Part shown: positions 36,324-45,634 of the stretch, piece after piece
Numbering within the stretch: the first letter of the stretch is position 1
Layout: each line of letters begins with the position of its first letter
From: Bacteroidetes bacterium GWF2_35_48
GTDB lineage: Bacteria > Bacteroidota > Bacteroidia > Bacteroidales > GWF2-35-48
Assembly (NCBI GenBank): GCA_001769125.1
Contig: MEOG01000019.1
Location: 1-46,350 of the forward strand
DNA length: 46,350 nt
Direction of reading: 5' to 3'
Program-made: the position numbers and the translations under genes
The notes under the pieces: generated by a model
What the model saw: the letters and a program-made list of their open reading frames with translations, nothing else
The model's database searches: none
Told to the model about the DNA's origin: nothing

Positions 36324-38495
36324 ATGAAACCAAAATATAATTTATTTTCAGGGCTGATTCCTTTATTATTGCTTCTTATTGTTTTATGTTTTACAGGATG
36401 CAAAAAAGAACTGAATGAACCAAACTGGGATATTGACGTTCTTACACCGCTTGCCAAAGCAACGCTTACTATTGAAAACATCGTTGATGATACACTGAGA
36501 ATTACAAATCCCGATAATTCAGTTTCTTTAGTTTACCGCAGCAGTCTTTATAAATTCACACTCGACACACTTTTTAAAATTCCTGATACTACTATTTCCT
36601 ACACTGCCAAATTAAGCAATCTTGATTTAGGAACGATTCATATTGTAAACAGAACTTCTATGGGAGATATTGCGAATGAAGACCTTGAAGAAAATGGTCC
36701 GGGCAGTGATTTGTATACAAGTATTATGAGTGCGCATAATTCGGGAGCTCCATCAAATATCAGCCCTGTTAATGAACAAAATTTTGATAATGTAGATATT
36801 AATGCCGGAAATTATTTTGAAACGGTTACACTTCTTGATGGTTATTTAGATATAAAAATAGACAACCAGCTTCCTATAGCATTGACAAACGTAATATATC
36901 AGGTAAAAAACATTGTAAGTAATTCCATTGTTGTTGAAGACACTTTTCTTGTTATTCCAGCATTTACTATGGCAACCAAAACAAAATCTCTTGCAGGGCT
37001 TACTATTGAAGGACAAATGATCGGTTTGGTGAAAATTTCAAGTCCGGGTGGTAATAGTATTACTATTGATACATCTATGGCTATGACAGCTGAAATAACG
37101 ATACGAGATCTTCAAATAGAATCAGCAACTGCAATATTTCCCCAACAGGAAATTGTAAATCGTAATGAAATTACCTCTTTCCAGATTCAGGATATTCAAC
37201 TTTCAAAAATTACTGCACGCACAGGCATGATAAACATTGATGTTTACAATACAATCCCCGAAACAATGCATTTTAATTACATTATGCACAGTGCAACAAA
37301 AAACGGAAATCCTCTCACTATTAATGGCACGGTACCACCTTCACAGGGAGGACTGGCTTCGCATATCACCCTAATAAAAAATATTGAAGGATATACTATA
37401 AATCTGAAAGGAATTGGTCCCCTTGAACAGGTGCAGGGCGATCTGGATAACAATGGAATTATCAATCAGGATACGATAAATACTTTTTACGCTACATTAA
37501 CGGGCAGTATTGACTCCTCTGGAAATATGGTGCATATAAACCTACAGGACAGTATTTATTTTAACTGCACATTTTCAAATCTGACTCCCGATTATGTAGA
37601 AGGATTTCTTGGAAAAGATACAATTACAGAGCAATCAGAAATCAGCTATAACATACTGCCAGAGCTGGAAGGCGCATCAATAAATTTCAATGATGTTAAG
37701 GTATCTCTTGTTGTGTCAAATCAGGTAGGCGTTAACGCATCTTTAAAAATTAATGAATTAAAAACTATAAATTCAACAAATAGCCAAACAGCAAATTTAA
37801 GTATTTCGCAGGGAGTAAACCCTTTTAATATTGCGAAACCGGGCAATCCCTTTAATCCTGATATTGATATTATTCCCACGATAAATACGCTGCAACTAAA
37901 CAACACAAATTCAAACATTAATCAGCTTATAAATATTCTCCCTGATAAAATTTATTATGATGTGCAAATAAAAATCAATCCCAATACTACTCCTCCCCTA
38001 CCCGGCTCTGGTACTGACTTTGTATATTATGGAGATTGCATTGCTGCCAGCCTTGATGTTGAAATTCCCTTATCTGTTATAGCAGGAAATATTAATTTAT
38101 GCGATACTACAAAATTCAATATGGAAAATGAAAATACAGACCAGATTATCGGTGGAAATCTCATTGTATTTGTAGATAATGATTTTCCTATAGAAGCAAG
38201 TCCCCAGGTAGTTTTATTAGATGAAAACTATAATGAAATTGAATCAATAATTTCTGCCGGAACAATCGTATTTGCAGGAGATGTAAATGCAACTACCGGA
38301 AGAGTTGCTGTTCCTAAAAGAACAAAAATTACAGTTCCCATAACTACCGTACGGCTGGAAAATCTGAAAAAAACAAAATATATTAAATCAACGGCAGGCT
38401 TTATTACCAGACCACAATCGCAACACGTTAAAATTTATAATGATTATAAAATGAAATTTAAAATAGTAGGAGATTTTGAATATAAATTGCATTGA
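36324..38495 (+). CDS. Large lipoprotein, function unknown
   Basis: A 723-residue protein with a lipoprotein signal ending LCFTGC (Cys26 lipidated). I do not recognise a named domain. The rest is a run of beta-rich, Asn/Thr/Ile-rich segments (IEIPLSVIAGNINLCDT, VGVNASLKINELKTIN), probably several Ig- or barrel-like domains exposed on the cell envelope. A GTG at 36312 could extend it by four residues, but the ATG at 36324 gives the cleaner signal peptide. An outer-membrane barrel gene starts 29 bp downstream, so the two products probably work together at the outer membrane. Confidence 0.75.
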   Translation: MKPKYNLFSGLIPLLLLLIVLCFTGCKKELNEPNWDIDVLTPLAKATLTIENIVDDTLRITNPDNSVSLVYRSSLYKFTLDTLFKIPDTTISYTAKLSNLDLGTIHIVNRTSMGDIANEDLEENGPGSDLYTSIMSAHNSGAPSNISPVNEQNFDNVDINAGNYFETVTLLDGYLDIKIDNQLPIALTNVIYQVKNIVSNSIVVEDTFLVIPAFTMATKTKSLAGLTIEGQMIGLVKISSPGGNSITIDTSMAMTAEITIRDLQIESATAIFPQQEIVNRNEITSFQIQDIQLSKITARTGMINIDVYNTIPETMHFNYIMHSATKNGNPLTINGTVPPSQGGLASHITLIKNIEGYTINLKGIGPLEQVQGDLDNNGIINQDTINTFYATLTGSIDSSGNMVHINLQDSIYFNCTFSNLTPDYVEGFLGKDTITEQSEISYNILPELEGASINFNDVKVSLVVSNQVGVNASLKINELKTINSTNSQTANLSISQGVNPFNIAKPGNPFNPDIDIIPTINTLQLNNTNSNINQLINILPDKIYYDVQIKINPNTTPPLPGSGTDFVYYGDCIAASLDVEIPLSVIAGNINLCDTTKFNMENENTDQIIGGNLIVFVDNDFPIEASPQVVLLDENYNEIESIISAGTIVFAGDVNATTGRVAVPKRTKITVPITTVRLENLKKTKYIKSTAGFITRPQSQHVKIYNDYKMKFKIVGDFEYKLH

Positions 38496-38524
38496 GTCAA
38501 AAAAATCGAAATAATAAATATTTA

Positions 38525-39805
38525 ATGAAACATTTATATATATATTTAATCTTAGCATTTCTTTCCTTGAACGCTTACTGCCAATTCACGGATAATTACT
38601 CTTATTTTTCCTTACATAAGTTAAAGCCGGATTCATGCAGGTCAGAAGCTATTATTTCCTATGGAAATTTTATTTCTTCCAACAGCATTACAAGCAAATT
38701 TGTAAACTCCATGTATCAGAAAAAGTTCATAAGCGACGCATTAAAACAGCAAAACAAAATAAAACCTGTTAATTATTTTGCGAGTGAAGATAATGCAAGT
38801 ATAAGCTATGCTCACATTTTTGATTCCCTTGCAGGCTTTGAAAAAACAGGGATTAAAGTGGCTTTTGAAAACAGTTATCATGCAGATGCAGCTTTCAGCA
38901 GGGATATTTACAATCTGGCTTTTTATGGGAATAAAGACTACGCAGGCAAAACAATAGATTTTTCAGGCTCGCAGTTTCAATTTATGCAAAGCCAGCAATT
39001 GAAGATAGGCGTTTTTAAACAAGCAATTAGTGAAGAAGGTCCTTTTACCGTTTACCTTGGTATAGGAATTGTCAAAGGACAAAATTTCAATTATCTTACA
39101 GTTGATACCGGGAAATTTTTCACATCTGAAACAGGCGAGTCTATTGCTTTTACAGCAGATGCAAAATATTTCTCATCCGATACGGCACGAAAAAAATGGC
39201 AGCATTTCAATGGAATGGGTGCTTGTGTTGATTTAGCATTTGTCTTTGAAGACAAGAGTTCAAATTATCATATTAGCTGCGCACTCACAGATATTGGATT
39301 TATACGCTGGAATAAAAATGCGCTTTTCGTGCCTGTTGACACCTCTGTTTTTTTTGATGGAATTTCAATAGACAGCATCCTTTGGGGAAAAGATACAAGT
39401 CTAAGTTCAGGCATTTCGGAAGACAGCATCCTTAATGCCTTTTACAAACATTCAAAGAAAACATCCTTTACGAAAGTTATGCCCGAAAAAGTAAATTTAT
39501 CCATCACAAAATATTTTTTCAATAAAAAACTTTTTTCTACGTTTGGTATATCGTATATGTATCATGCAAGTTGTCCATTTCCCCTTGTTTACATTAAAAA
39601 CGAATATCTTTTTAAAAACCAAATAGGAGTTATCGCGCAACTAGCAGGAGGAGGTTATGGAAATTTTCAATTCGGACTTGGCTTTAATGCACGCTTCAGT
39701 AAATATTTTGCAATACAATTAATGAGCAATAATATTATTTCACCTGTTTTACCCGAAAAAACTTTGTCTCAACATTATGCAGCGCGGATTATTTTAAATT
39801 TTTAA
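38525..39805 (+). CDS. DUF5723-like outer-membrane barrel protein
   Basis: A 426-residue protein with a signal peptide (MKHLYIYLILAFLSLNAYCQ) and an alternating-strand pattern throughout (YISYAHIF..., VYLGIGIVKGQNFNYL, SKYFAIQLMSNNII). It ends in an aromatic strand, AARIILNF, as outer-membrane barrels do. It resembles the DUF5723-type proteins of Bacteroidota, whose function is unknown. A TTG at 38492 overlapping the previous stop would lengthen it by 11 non-signal residues. The ATG at 38525 is preferred. It lies 29 bp after the lipoprotein gene and 9 bp before the next gene. Confidence 0.75.
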   Translation: MKHLYIYLILAFLSLNAYCQFTDNYSYFSLHKLKPDSCRSEAIISYGNFISSNSITSKFVNSMYQKKFISDALKQQNKIKPVNYFASEDNASISYAHIFDSLAGFEKTGIKVAFENSYHADAAFSRDIYNLAFYGNKDYAGKTIDFSGSQFQFMQSQQLKIGVFKQAISEEGPFTVYLGIGIVKGQNFNYLTVDTGKFFTSETGESIAFTADAKYFSSDTARKKWQHFNGMGACVDLAFVFEDKSSNYHISCALTDIGFIRWNKNALFVPVDTSVFFDGISIDSILWGKDTSLSSGISEDSILNAFYKHSKKTSFTKVMPEKVNLSITKYFFNKKLFSTFGISYMYHASCPFPLVYIKNEYLFKNQIGVIAQLAGGGYGNFQFGLGFNARFSKYFAIQLMSNNIISPVLPEKTLSQHYAARIILNF

Positions 39806-39814
39806 TTCAATGCA

Positions 39815-40261
39815 ATGAATACGTATTCTCTGAAATTTTATGTGCCCCTGATATTAATTATTGCAATGGGTTCAATAATACCCATGCTTGTTGCCGGTAT
39901 TCTTTTGCTTTTCGTTTTTCCCTTTGCTAAAGAAAATACATGGATTATTATTCCCGTATTGATTGTATTTTTTGCAGATGCCTATTTAATGTTCTCTCTC
40001 GCCACAGGTAAAGCAGATTTTTCTATTGATGAAAAAGGCATAAACATTCAGCCCAAAGGGTTTTCATTCTTTTACAAAACTTCACGATTTTACGCATGGG
40101 ATCAAATAGAATATACACATTCAATCTATAATATTCATCCGGTTAATGGCATAAAAATATCTTTTAAAAATCCTGCATGGAACATTGTTGTGCAGAAAGA
40201 TTTAAAAGATTATCCGGAATTTGCTGAAAAATTTGCATATTATTATAAGAAGAAAAAATGA
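39815..40261 (+). CDS. Small two-helix membrane protein with PH-like C-terminal domain
   Basis: A 148-residue protein with two hydrophobic helices (residues 8-35 and 43-63) and a C-terminal soluble part (DFSIDEKGINIQPKGFSFFY ... YAWDQIEYTHSI). That part reads like the bacterial PH-like domains found in small membrane proteins of unknown function. The run of lysines at the end suggests a cytoplasmic C-terminus. It lies 9 bp after the barrel gene and 19 bp before kdsA, so it is part of the same run. No specific function can be given. Confidence 0.65.
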   Translation: MNTYSLKFYVPLILIIAMGSIIPMLVAGILLLFVFPFAKENTWIIIPVLIVFFADAYLMFSLATGKADFSIDEKGINIQPKGFSFFYKTSRFYAWDQIEYTHSIYNIHPVNGIKISFKNPAWNIVVQKDLKDYPEFAEKFAYYYKKKK

Positions 40262-40280
40262 AAAACTAATTCGATTAAAT

Positions 40281-41105
40281 ATGGTACTTAAAAACATTCC
40301 ATTAATCCAACATACAGATTCAGGAAATTTCTTTCTGATAGCCGGTCCGTGCATAATTGAAGGAGAAGATTTAACTTTGTCAATAGCTGAAAAAATTTTA
40401 CAGATAACTGAAGAACTGAAAATACCTTTTATTTTCAAAGCTTCCTACAAAAAAGCAAACCGTTCGAAAAGCGATTCTTTTACAGGAATTGGCGATGACA
40501 AGGCATTGAAAATTTTAGAAAAAGTCAGAAATACATTTAATATTCCTGTGTTGACAGATATTCACTCTGAAAGCGAAGCACTCGAAGCAGCAAGTGTAGC
40601 AGATGTTCTACAAATCCCTGCTTTTTTGTGCAGACAGACAGAACTATTAATTGCAGCCGGTAAAACAGGAAAAACAGTGAATATAAAAAAAGGACAATTT
40701 CTTGCTCCCGACGCTATGAAATTCACTGCTGAAAAAGTTTTATCCACCGGAAATAAACAGATAATGCTTACAGAAAGAGGAACAACATTCGGGTATCAGG
40801 ATTTGATAATAGATTTTCGCGGAATTCCTGAAATGAAAAAAACCGGTTATCCTGTTATTTTAGATGTAACACACTCATTGCAGCAACCCAATCAATCATC
40901 AGGTACTACGGGTGGCAGACCCGATATGATTGAAACCATAGCAAGGGCAGGAATTGCCACCGATGCCGATGGTATTTTCATTGAAACACATCCTAACCCG
41001 GCAAATGCAAAATCAGATGGAGCAAACATGCTGCAATTAGATAAGCTTGAAAAATTATTGAGAAATTTATGTATGCTTAGGAAAGTTATTAATGAAATGC
41101 TTTAA
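40281..41105 (+). CDS. kdsA: 3-deoxy-8-phosphooctulonate synthase (KdsA)
   Basis: A 274-residue KDO8P synthase. It condenses phosphoenolpyruvate with arabinose 5-phosphate to make KDO 8-phosphate for the inner core of lipopolysaccharide. Motifs seen are LIAGPCIIEGED, FKASYKKANRSKSDSFTG, PVLTDIHSESEA, ILDVTHSLQQPN and GGRPDMIETIARAG. C24, H198, E235 and D246 line up with the metal ligands of the Aquifex enzyme (Cys, His, Glu, Asp), whereas E. coli KdsA has Asn in place of the Cys. This one should be metal-dependent. The ATG at 40281 gives the family N-terminus. A frame from 40221 would overlap the previous gene and is not convincing. Confidence 0.95.
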   Translation: MVLKNIPLIQHTDSGNFFLIAGPCIIEGEDLTLSIAEKILQITEELKIPFIFKASYKKANRSKSDSFTGIGDDKALKILEKVRNTFNIPVLTDIHSESEALEAASVADVLQIPAFLCRQTELLIAAGKTGKTVNIKKGQFLAPDAMKFTAEKVLSTGNKQIMLTERGTTFGYQDLIIDFRGIPEMKKTGYPVILDVTHSLQQPNQSSGTTGGRPDMIETIARAGIATDADGIFIETHPNPANAKSDGANMLQLDKLEKLLRNLCMLRKVINEML

Positions 41106-41116
41106 TGCGTTTAAAT

Positions 41117-41154
41117 AAAAAAGAGCAACCCATCGTTTGACAGATTGCTCTTTC
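41117..41154. terminator. Bidirectional terminator between kdsA and the C10 protease gene
   Basis: The perfect 8-bp arms AAGAGCAA and TTGCTCTT (41121-41128, 41145-41152) surround a 16-nt loop, with A-rich sequence on the left and T-rich on the right. It serves the two convergent genes. Confidence 0.75.
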
Positions 41155-41178
41155 AATGTTCTGAAATTTTGAATGATA

Positions 41179-43809
41179 TTATTTCAAAATCATAAACTTC
41201 TTTGTAACTTTCTTATTGCCATTGCTGACATTTACAAAATAAAATCCATTATCAAAGTTACTCAAATCTGCTTGCAGCAAATCATTTGAAACGGTTGACC
41301 ATATCTTTGAATAAACTACAGCTCCTACTGCATTACAAATTTCAACTTTTACTTCCGGAGATTCAATTTCGCCTAAAGAAATATTGATAATACCAGCAGA
41401 AGGTATTGGAAATACGCTGATATTTTCTTTCGTTGCTATTTTCTCTTGAAGACCGGTCATTAAAGAAATATCCCATTTGTAAATTCCACCCACTGTAGAA
41501 CTTTCATTAAAGCCGCCTGCCCAGCCTGTATTGATATCATAAAACATAACATCGGTATACATCACAGAGCCGGTATCAATGTTATTAAATGATGCTCCAT
41601 CATCTGTACTGAAAGATGAACCCTTGCCCGGGTAGCTTGCAACATTTACCCATGTGGATGCTGTTCCCGGAACAAAAATAAGCTTTGCCGAAGAAACTAA
41701 ATATCCGGTAGGTGTTACTGTTGTCCACGTTGTTCCTCCATTAATTGTTTTTTTAATAGTATAAGGAGCTGCGCTCAAAACAGCAAATCCAACATTTGCA
41801 TCTTTAAAAGTCATAGTAAATACATCTGTAAATCCTGTTGTTGCAACAGTCCATGTTGCTCCTTTGTTGGTTGATTTATAAACCCTTCCCATATTCGAAG
41901 TGAACCAAACCGTGTTGCCAACAGCCTGATATAAATTTGTAATACCACATTCATCTGTTTGAGCATTGGGTATATTTGCCCCTGCAACTTGTGTCCATGT
42001 TGTACCGCCATTGCTTGTTGTATAAATACAGAACTCACTGTTTACAGGGTCGCCCATTGCAAATCCATCTGTAGCATTAAAAAAATGCACCACATTAGCC
42101 CAGCTATCGGTAAATGTTGCTGTTGTCTGTTCCTGCCAAGTAGAACCGCCATTTGTTGTTTTAATTATTTTTCCACCTGTACCAGAAATAGGAAACATGC
42201 ATGCATAAGCCGTATTGTAATCTACAGCGAAAATATTGGAAACGCCAAAATTTGCAGAATTTGTAAAAGATATTGTTCCGGGTGTCCAGGTGCTTCCACC
42301 ATCATTTGTTCTTGTAAATTCACGAATATAAGCAGAGGGATTTGTTCCGTCATAAGCTTTTGCCCACACGGTGTTCTGATCAACAATAAAAATCTGGTCA
42401 ATACCTCTGGATGCGCTCATAAATGAAGTATTCTGACGAATCCATGCTGAAGGAACTCCTCCAACATTAATGTATTGCTCACGTGTTTTTATATCATTAC
42501 CATTTGCATTTGTTACTTTCAGGCTTATGATATGAAAACCATTTGTAGAAAAAGTAACAGTACCCGGATTTTGAGAAGTAGAAGTAGCAGGTGTTCCTCC
42601 CTCAAATGTCCATAACCATGAAGTAGGATTGTTTAATGAATTATCTATAAAAACAACTTCTTCTCCGATTGCCGGAACCATTGTATTTGCTGTAAAATTT
42701 GCAATAGGAGCATTGCTTAATGGCTGAATTCTGATAACAGCTGTGTTGTTAGAACTAAAATTACTACCCGATGGGTTCAGGGATGTTAAATAAAAATAGC
42801 CATCTGAAGAGCCTCCCCAGCCCCAATTAATATGAACTTGATTCGCAGCACTATAGCCATCGCAAACAAAAGCATGACCTGCAGTCGCATTATCGTCGCC
42901 AGCCAAATAAATAGGTCTGCCGGCATCCAGTTCTGCTTTTATTAAATTCATCCAGGTAGTATTATTAAAAGATGCTTTATACTTACATTCCGCTGTAGGC
43001 TGATATCTGAAATAATTTATCAGAGCAGTTGGCACATCCTGTGAATAAGCGCCGGAACCATTGGAGTCATAATTCATCTCTACAGAAACCCCTGCATGAA
43101 ACATTAAAGTAGCAAGTGCTGTGTTCGATGTGTATGCGCTGTTAGGCATTGATGCCCAATTATAAGTGGTAGCACCAAAATTGGCAGTTAATGTTCCATA
43201 TTCAGGATGTGTGGTAGGAACATAAGAATGAGAGCCATTTCCTGTAGTTGGATATGCCCATTTTTTCATTATCTGCGCCATGGAAGTTGCAACACAACCT
43301 GTGGGATCTGAACCCGGACACAATGCGTTATAAGGATAACCCTGATCCCAGGTGGTAGAACACAAGGGATTTACAGCAGCTATATCTTTAGCAAAAACTT
43401 CGTGTTTTATTTCATTCCACGATTTTAATGTTTCTGTATTATCAAGACCTGCATCAACAATATTTTTTATTTCCCTGCTGTATGCCTGATAAAAAGCCAA
43501 AGCATTCGGAGGAATATTATTTTTATCAAAATTTGATTCGACAGAATACCCAATTACAGGTTCAGATGCATCATCAGCAGCAATCATCACAAAACCTCCG
43601 GCATTAAAAACAAAAGTGTAGTAAGTAAGCATTCCATTATAAGTCGTTGGGATGACTTCTTTAACAGAAAAATCGGATGTATGCGATGCCGCACAATGGG
43701 AATACCACTTAATGGCAATGCTCTGCGCATACTCAGTAGTAACAGGCTTTCCAAAAAGAAAAATGCTGACAAAAATAAATGTCAGAAAGAGTAAAAATTT
43801 CTGTACCAT
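41179..43809 (-). CDS. C10 (streptopain-like) cysteine protease with PKD, YCF48 repeats and T9SS sorting domain
   Basis: An 876-residue secreted protease. A signal peptide (1-20) precedes a streptopain-type inhibitory propeptide (about 22-120, TTEYAQSIAIKWYSHCA) and a C10 peptidase domain (about 140-365). C172 (PTGCVATSMAQIMKKW) and H312 (TAGHAFVCDGY) are the catalytic pair, and INWGWGGSSDGYF is the usual following motif. A PKD domain (about 370-450, TSWLWTFEGGTP) is followed by YCF48/BNR-like repeats (about 460-790, KTTNGGSTW) and a T9SS sorting domain (FPIPSAGIINISL ... NGFYFVNVS). It is expected to mature by propeptide removal. The YCF48 module is shared with neighbours at 30846, 44343 and 45614. 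Confidence 0.88.
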   Translation of the reverse strand: MVQKFLLFLTFIFVSIFLFGKPVTTEYAQSIAIKWYSHCAASHTSDFSVKEVIPTTYNGMLTYYTFVFNAGGFVMIAADDASEPVIGYSVESNFDKNNIPPNALAFYQAYSREIKNIVDAGLDNTETLKSWNEIKHEVFAKDIAAVNPLCSTTWDQGYPYNALCPGSDPTGCVATSMAQIMKKWAYPTTGNGSHSYVPTTHPEYGTLTANFGATTYNWASMPNSAYTSNTALATLMFHAGVSVEMNYDSNGSGAYSQDVPTALINYFRYQPTAECKYKASFNNTTWMNLIKAELDAGRPIYLAGDDNATAGHAFVCDGYSAANQVHINWGWGGSSDGYFYLTSLNPSGSNFSSNNTAVIRIQPLSNAPIANFTANTMVPAIGEEVVFIDNSLNNPTSWLWTFEGGTPATSTSQNPGTVTFSTNGFHIISLKVTNANGNDIKTREQYINVGGVPSAWIRQNTSFMSASRGIDQIFIVDQNTVWAKAYDGTNPSAYIREFTRTNDGGSTWTPGTISFTNSANFGVSNIFAVDYNTAYACMFPISGTGGKIIKTTNGGSTWQEQTTATFTDSWANVVHFFNATDGFAMGDPVNSEFCIYTTSNGGTTWTQVAGANIPNAQTDECGITNLYQAVGNTVWFTSNMGRVYKSTNKGATWTVATTGFTDVFTMTFKDANVGFAVLSAAPYTIKKTINGGTTWTTVTPTGYLVSSAKLIFVPGTASTWVNVASYPGKGSSFSTDDGASFNNIDTGSVMYTDVMFYDINTGWAGGFNESSTVGGIYKWDISLMTGLQEKIATKENISVFPIPSAGIINISLGEIESPEVKVEICNAVGAVVYSKIWSTVSNDLLQADLSNFDNGFYFVNVSNGNKKVTKKFMILK

Positions 43810-43843
43810 AAAACAGGGATTAAATTAAACTTTAGGTCTTTCG

Positions 43844-43851
43844 CAAATGTA
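43844..43851 (-). promoter_or_regulatory. Possible -7 box of the C10 protease gene
   Basis: On the minus strand this reads TACATTTG, matching TAnnTTTG 34 bp before the ATG. A TTTG lies 15 bp further upstream, closer than usual. Confidence 0.4.
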
Positions 43852-43920
43852 AAAAAGAAATGGAAACAAAAAATTTTATGAAGATTTATTTTAACGGCTG
43901 TAATAAAAATACCGTAAAAC

Positions 43921-44290
43921 CCCCTCGTTCGCGCTCGTCTTAGCGCAGGCAAAAAGGTAGGCGAACGAGTGCAGAAATAGTACCTAAAGCGTGGAACATC
44001 TTGATAGCCACCCATGCAACCTTTTCAAAAAAAAATCGTAATAAAATTTGTTGAATTGAAATTTTACCCAAACCAAAGGTAGAAAATAGTGAAAACGATG
44101 CTTTTTTACAAATTTCAATACGTGACATGCAAGGTAATTCCTCTCGTTCACGCTCGTTTCAGCGCAGGCAAAAAGGCAGGCGGACGAGTGCAGGAATAGA
44201 GCTATTGTTTTTGAAAATAAAATTAGGTACAACAAACGCACTCGTCCCATCCCCGCGATGCTTTACACAAAGACGAGCGCGAACGAGGGG
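43921..44290. repeat. Element bounded by 19-bp perfect inverted repeats
   Basis: This makes up most of the 533-bp gap 43810-44342. The ends CCCCTCGTTCGCGCTCGTC (43921-43939) and 44272-44290 are exact inverted repeats. Inside are two similar hairpin copies (43924-43969 with CTCGTTCGC/GCGAACGAG; 44143-44188, partly mismatched), both with AGCGCAGGCAAAAAGG in the loop, and a third stem CTCGTC/GACGAG at 44241-44277. No transposase frame is seen. The right end touches the duplicated gene tail that starts at 44291. Confidence 0.7.
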
Positions 44291-44342
44291 TTTTCAATGA
44301 AAAATTTGTTTTTAATAACAGAATAATAAAACAATAGATAAA
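44291..44342 (+). pseudogene. Relic of the 3' end of a lost YCF48-like gene copy
   Basis: This stretch is identical to the 3' end and spacer of the downstream gene (45562-45613) and encodes its last residues FNEKFVFNNRIIKQ followed by the stop. The identity continues into the start of the next gene, giving a 73-bp exact direct repeat (44291-44363 and 45562-45634). It is best read as the tail of a third paralogue, the rest of which is gone. Confidence 0.7.
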
Positions 44343-45608
44343 ATGAAAAAATACATTATTTTGCTAATAATACTCATTCATATATACCCAATTATTTCAA
44401 CCAGTAATAATCTTAATAGTTTAACAATGTCTTATGGCTGGGATACTGTATATATCTTTTCAAATAATTCAGGTTTGGTTGTAATAGATTTTCTTTCTGC
44501 AAATGTAGGTTACGTAAGCAGAGGCAGGCATTTAATAAAAACTACGAATAGTGGTAATGATTGGAATTTATTTAACTATGCCAATACAACTATAGCAAAC
44601 ATAATTTCATTAAGTTTTATAAATGACTCTACAGGTTTTTGCACTACTTATGCTTATGGAAATCCGTTTCGTTGTTATAAAACAATTGATGGGGGCTTGA
44701 ATTGGAACGAATTGCATATTTCAGATACAATAAACACTATTAATAAAGTTTATTTTGTTGATTCACTAAATGGTTATGTAATATATAGTGGTTATTATGT
44801 TTTTAAAACAAACGATGGAGGAAATACATGGGCATTGGATAATAATCTGACATATAACTATAGTTTTAAAGTCGATATTAAATTTGTTGACAATAACGTT
44901 GGTTATATTACTAATTATAAATCTGTATATAAAACAATTGATGCTGGTTTAACCTGGTCGGCAACTACAATTGATACAAATGGCTATAAATTATTATCTG
45001 TTGTTGACCAGAACACAGTTTATATCGGAGGTGAATATGGAACTCTATTTAAAACTACAAATGGCGGTATAACATGGAGTAACATTAGTTTTGAATATAC
45101 CTATGTACCTAATTTAGATATTGTTTCTATTTGTGCTATAAACAAAGATATCGTATATGTATCTATTGATCCTTATTTATCAAGTAATTCTCCAAAAATA
45201 CTTAAAACCACTGATGGTGGCTTATCTTGGGATGTTGTATATATTTCAGATTATTCTTCTCCAACAAATTTATTTTTTTTAAATGAAAATTTAGGGTTTT
45301 GTTATGTTAGTAAATACATTTTAAGATACACAGGTTCTTCAGGCATTGAGCAAAATAATTCTGAAAAAATAAATGTTTCAATTTCTCCCAACCCAACTTC
45401 CGATAAACTTTATGTTGAATTTAATACAGAAATAAATAACCCTTTTCAAATTCAATTAATTGAAATTGCAAGTGGTAAAGTAATATTACAAGAAACTGGC
45501 AATACTCAAAATTTTAGAATTAATATGGAAAAATTGCCATCCTCTGTTTATATTTTACGAATTTTCAATGAAAAATTTGTTTTTAATAACAGAATAATAA
45601 AACAATAG
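44343..45608 (+). CDS. YCF48-like repeat protein with T9SS sorting domain
   Basis: A 421-residue secreted protein. A signal peptide (MKKYIILLIILIHIYPIIS) is followed by six or so YCF48/BNR-like propeller blades (KTTNSGNDWN, KTIDGGLNW, KTNDGGNTW, KTIDAGLTW, KTTNGGITW, KTTDGGLSW) and a T9SS type A sorting domain (ISPNPTSDKLYVEFN ... SSVYILRIFN). There is no catalytic domain. YCF48 itself is a photosystem II assembly factor, but in Bacteroidota this repeat is a generic secreted propeller. The next gene is a close paralogue 5 bp downstream, and the pair probably forms one transcript. Confidence 0.8.
   Translation: MKKYIILLIILIHIYPIISTSNNLNSLTMSYGWDTVYIFSNNSGLVVIDFLSANVGYVSRGRHLIKTTNSGNDWNLFNYANTTIANIISLSFINDSTGFCTTYAYGNPFRCYKTIDGGLNWNELHISDTINTINKVYFVDSLNGYVIYSGYYVFKTNDGGNTWALDNNLTYNYSFKVDIKFVDNNVGYITNYKSVYKTIDAGLTWSATTIDTNGYKLLSVVDQNTVYIGGEYGTLFKTTNGGITWSNISFEYTYVPNLDIVSICAINKDIVYVSIDPYLSSNSPKILKTTDGGLSWDVVYISDYSSPTNLFFLNENLGFCYVSKYILRYTGSSGIEQNNSEKINVSISPNPTSDKLYVEFNTEINNPFQIQLIEIASGKVILQETGNTQNFRINMEKLPSSVYILRIFNEKFVFNNRIIKQ
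44582..44764 (+). repeat. Near-identical patch shared with the downstream paralogue
   Basis: These 183 bp match 45847-46029 with four substitutions, while sequences on both sides within the two genes are strongly diverged. It encodes NTTIANIISLSFINDSTGFC and the following blade. Confidence 0.85.
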
Positions 45609-45634
45609 ATAAAATGAAAAAATACATTATTTTG
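45562..45634 (+). repeat. 73-bp direct repeat, second copy
   Basis: Identical to 44291-44363 at an offset of 1271 bp. It spans the 3' end of the first YCF48-like gene, the 5-bp spacer and the first codons of the second. Confidence 0.9.

Noticed and set aside
43921-44290. Insertion sequence
   Set aside because: No transposase frame is present and no target-site duplication is visible, so it is reported only as an inverted-repeat element.
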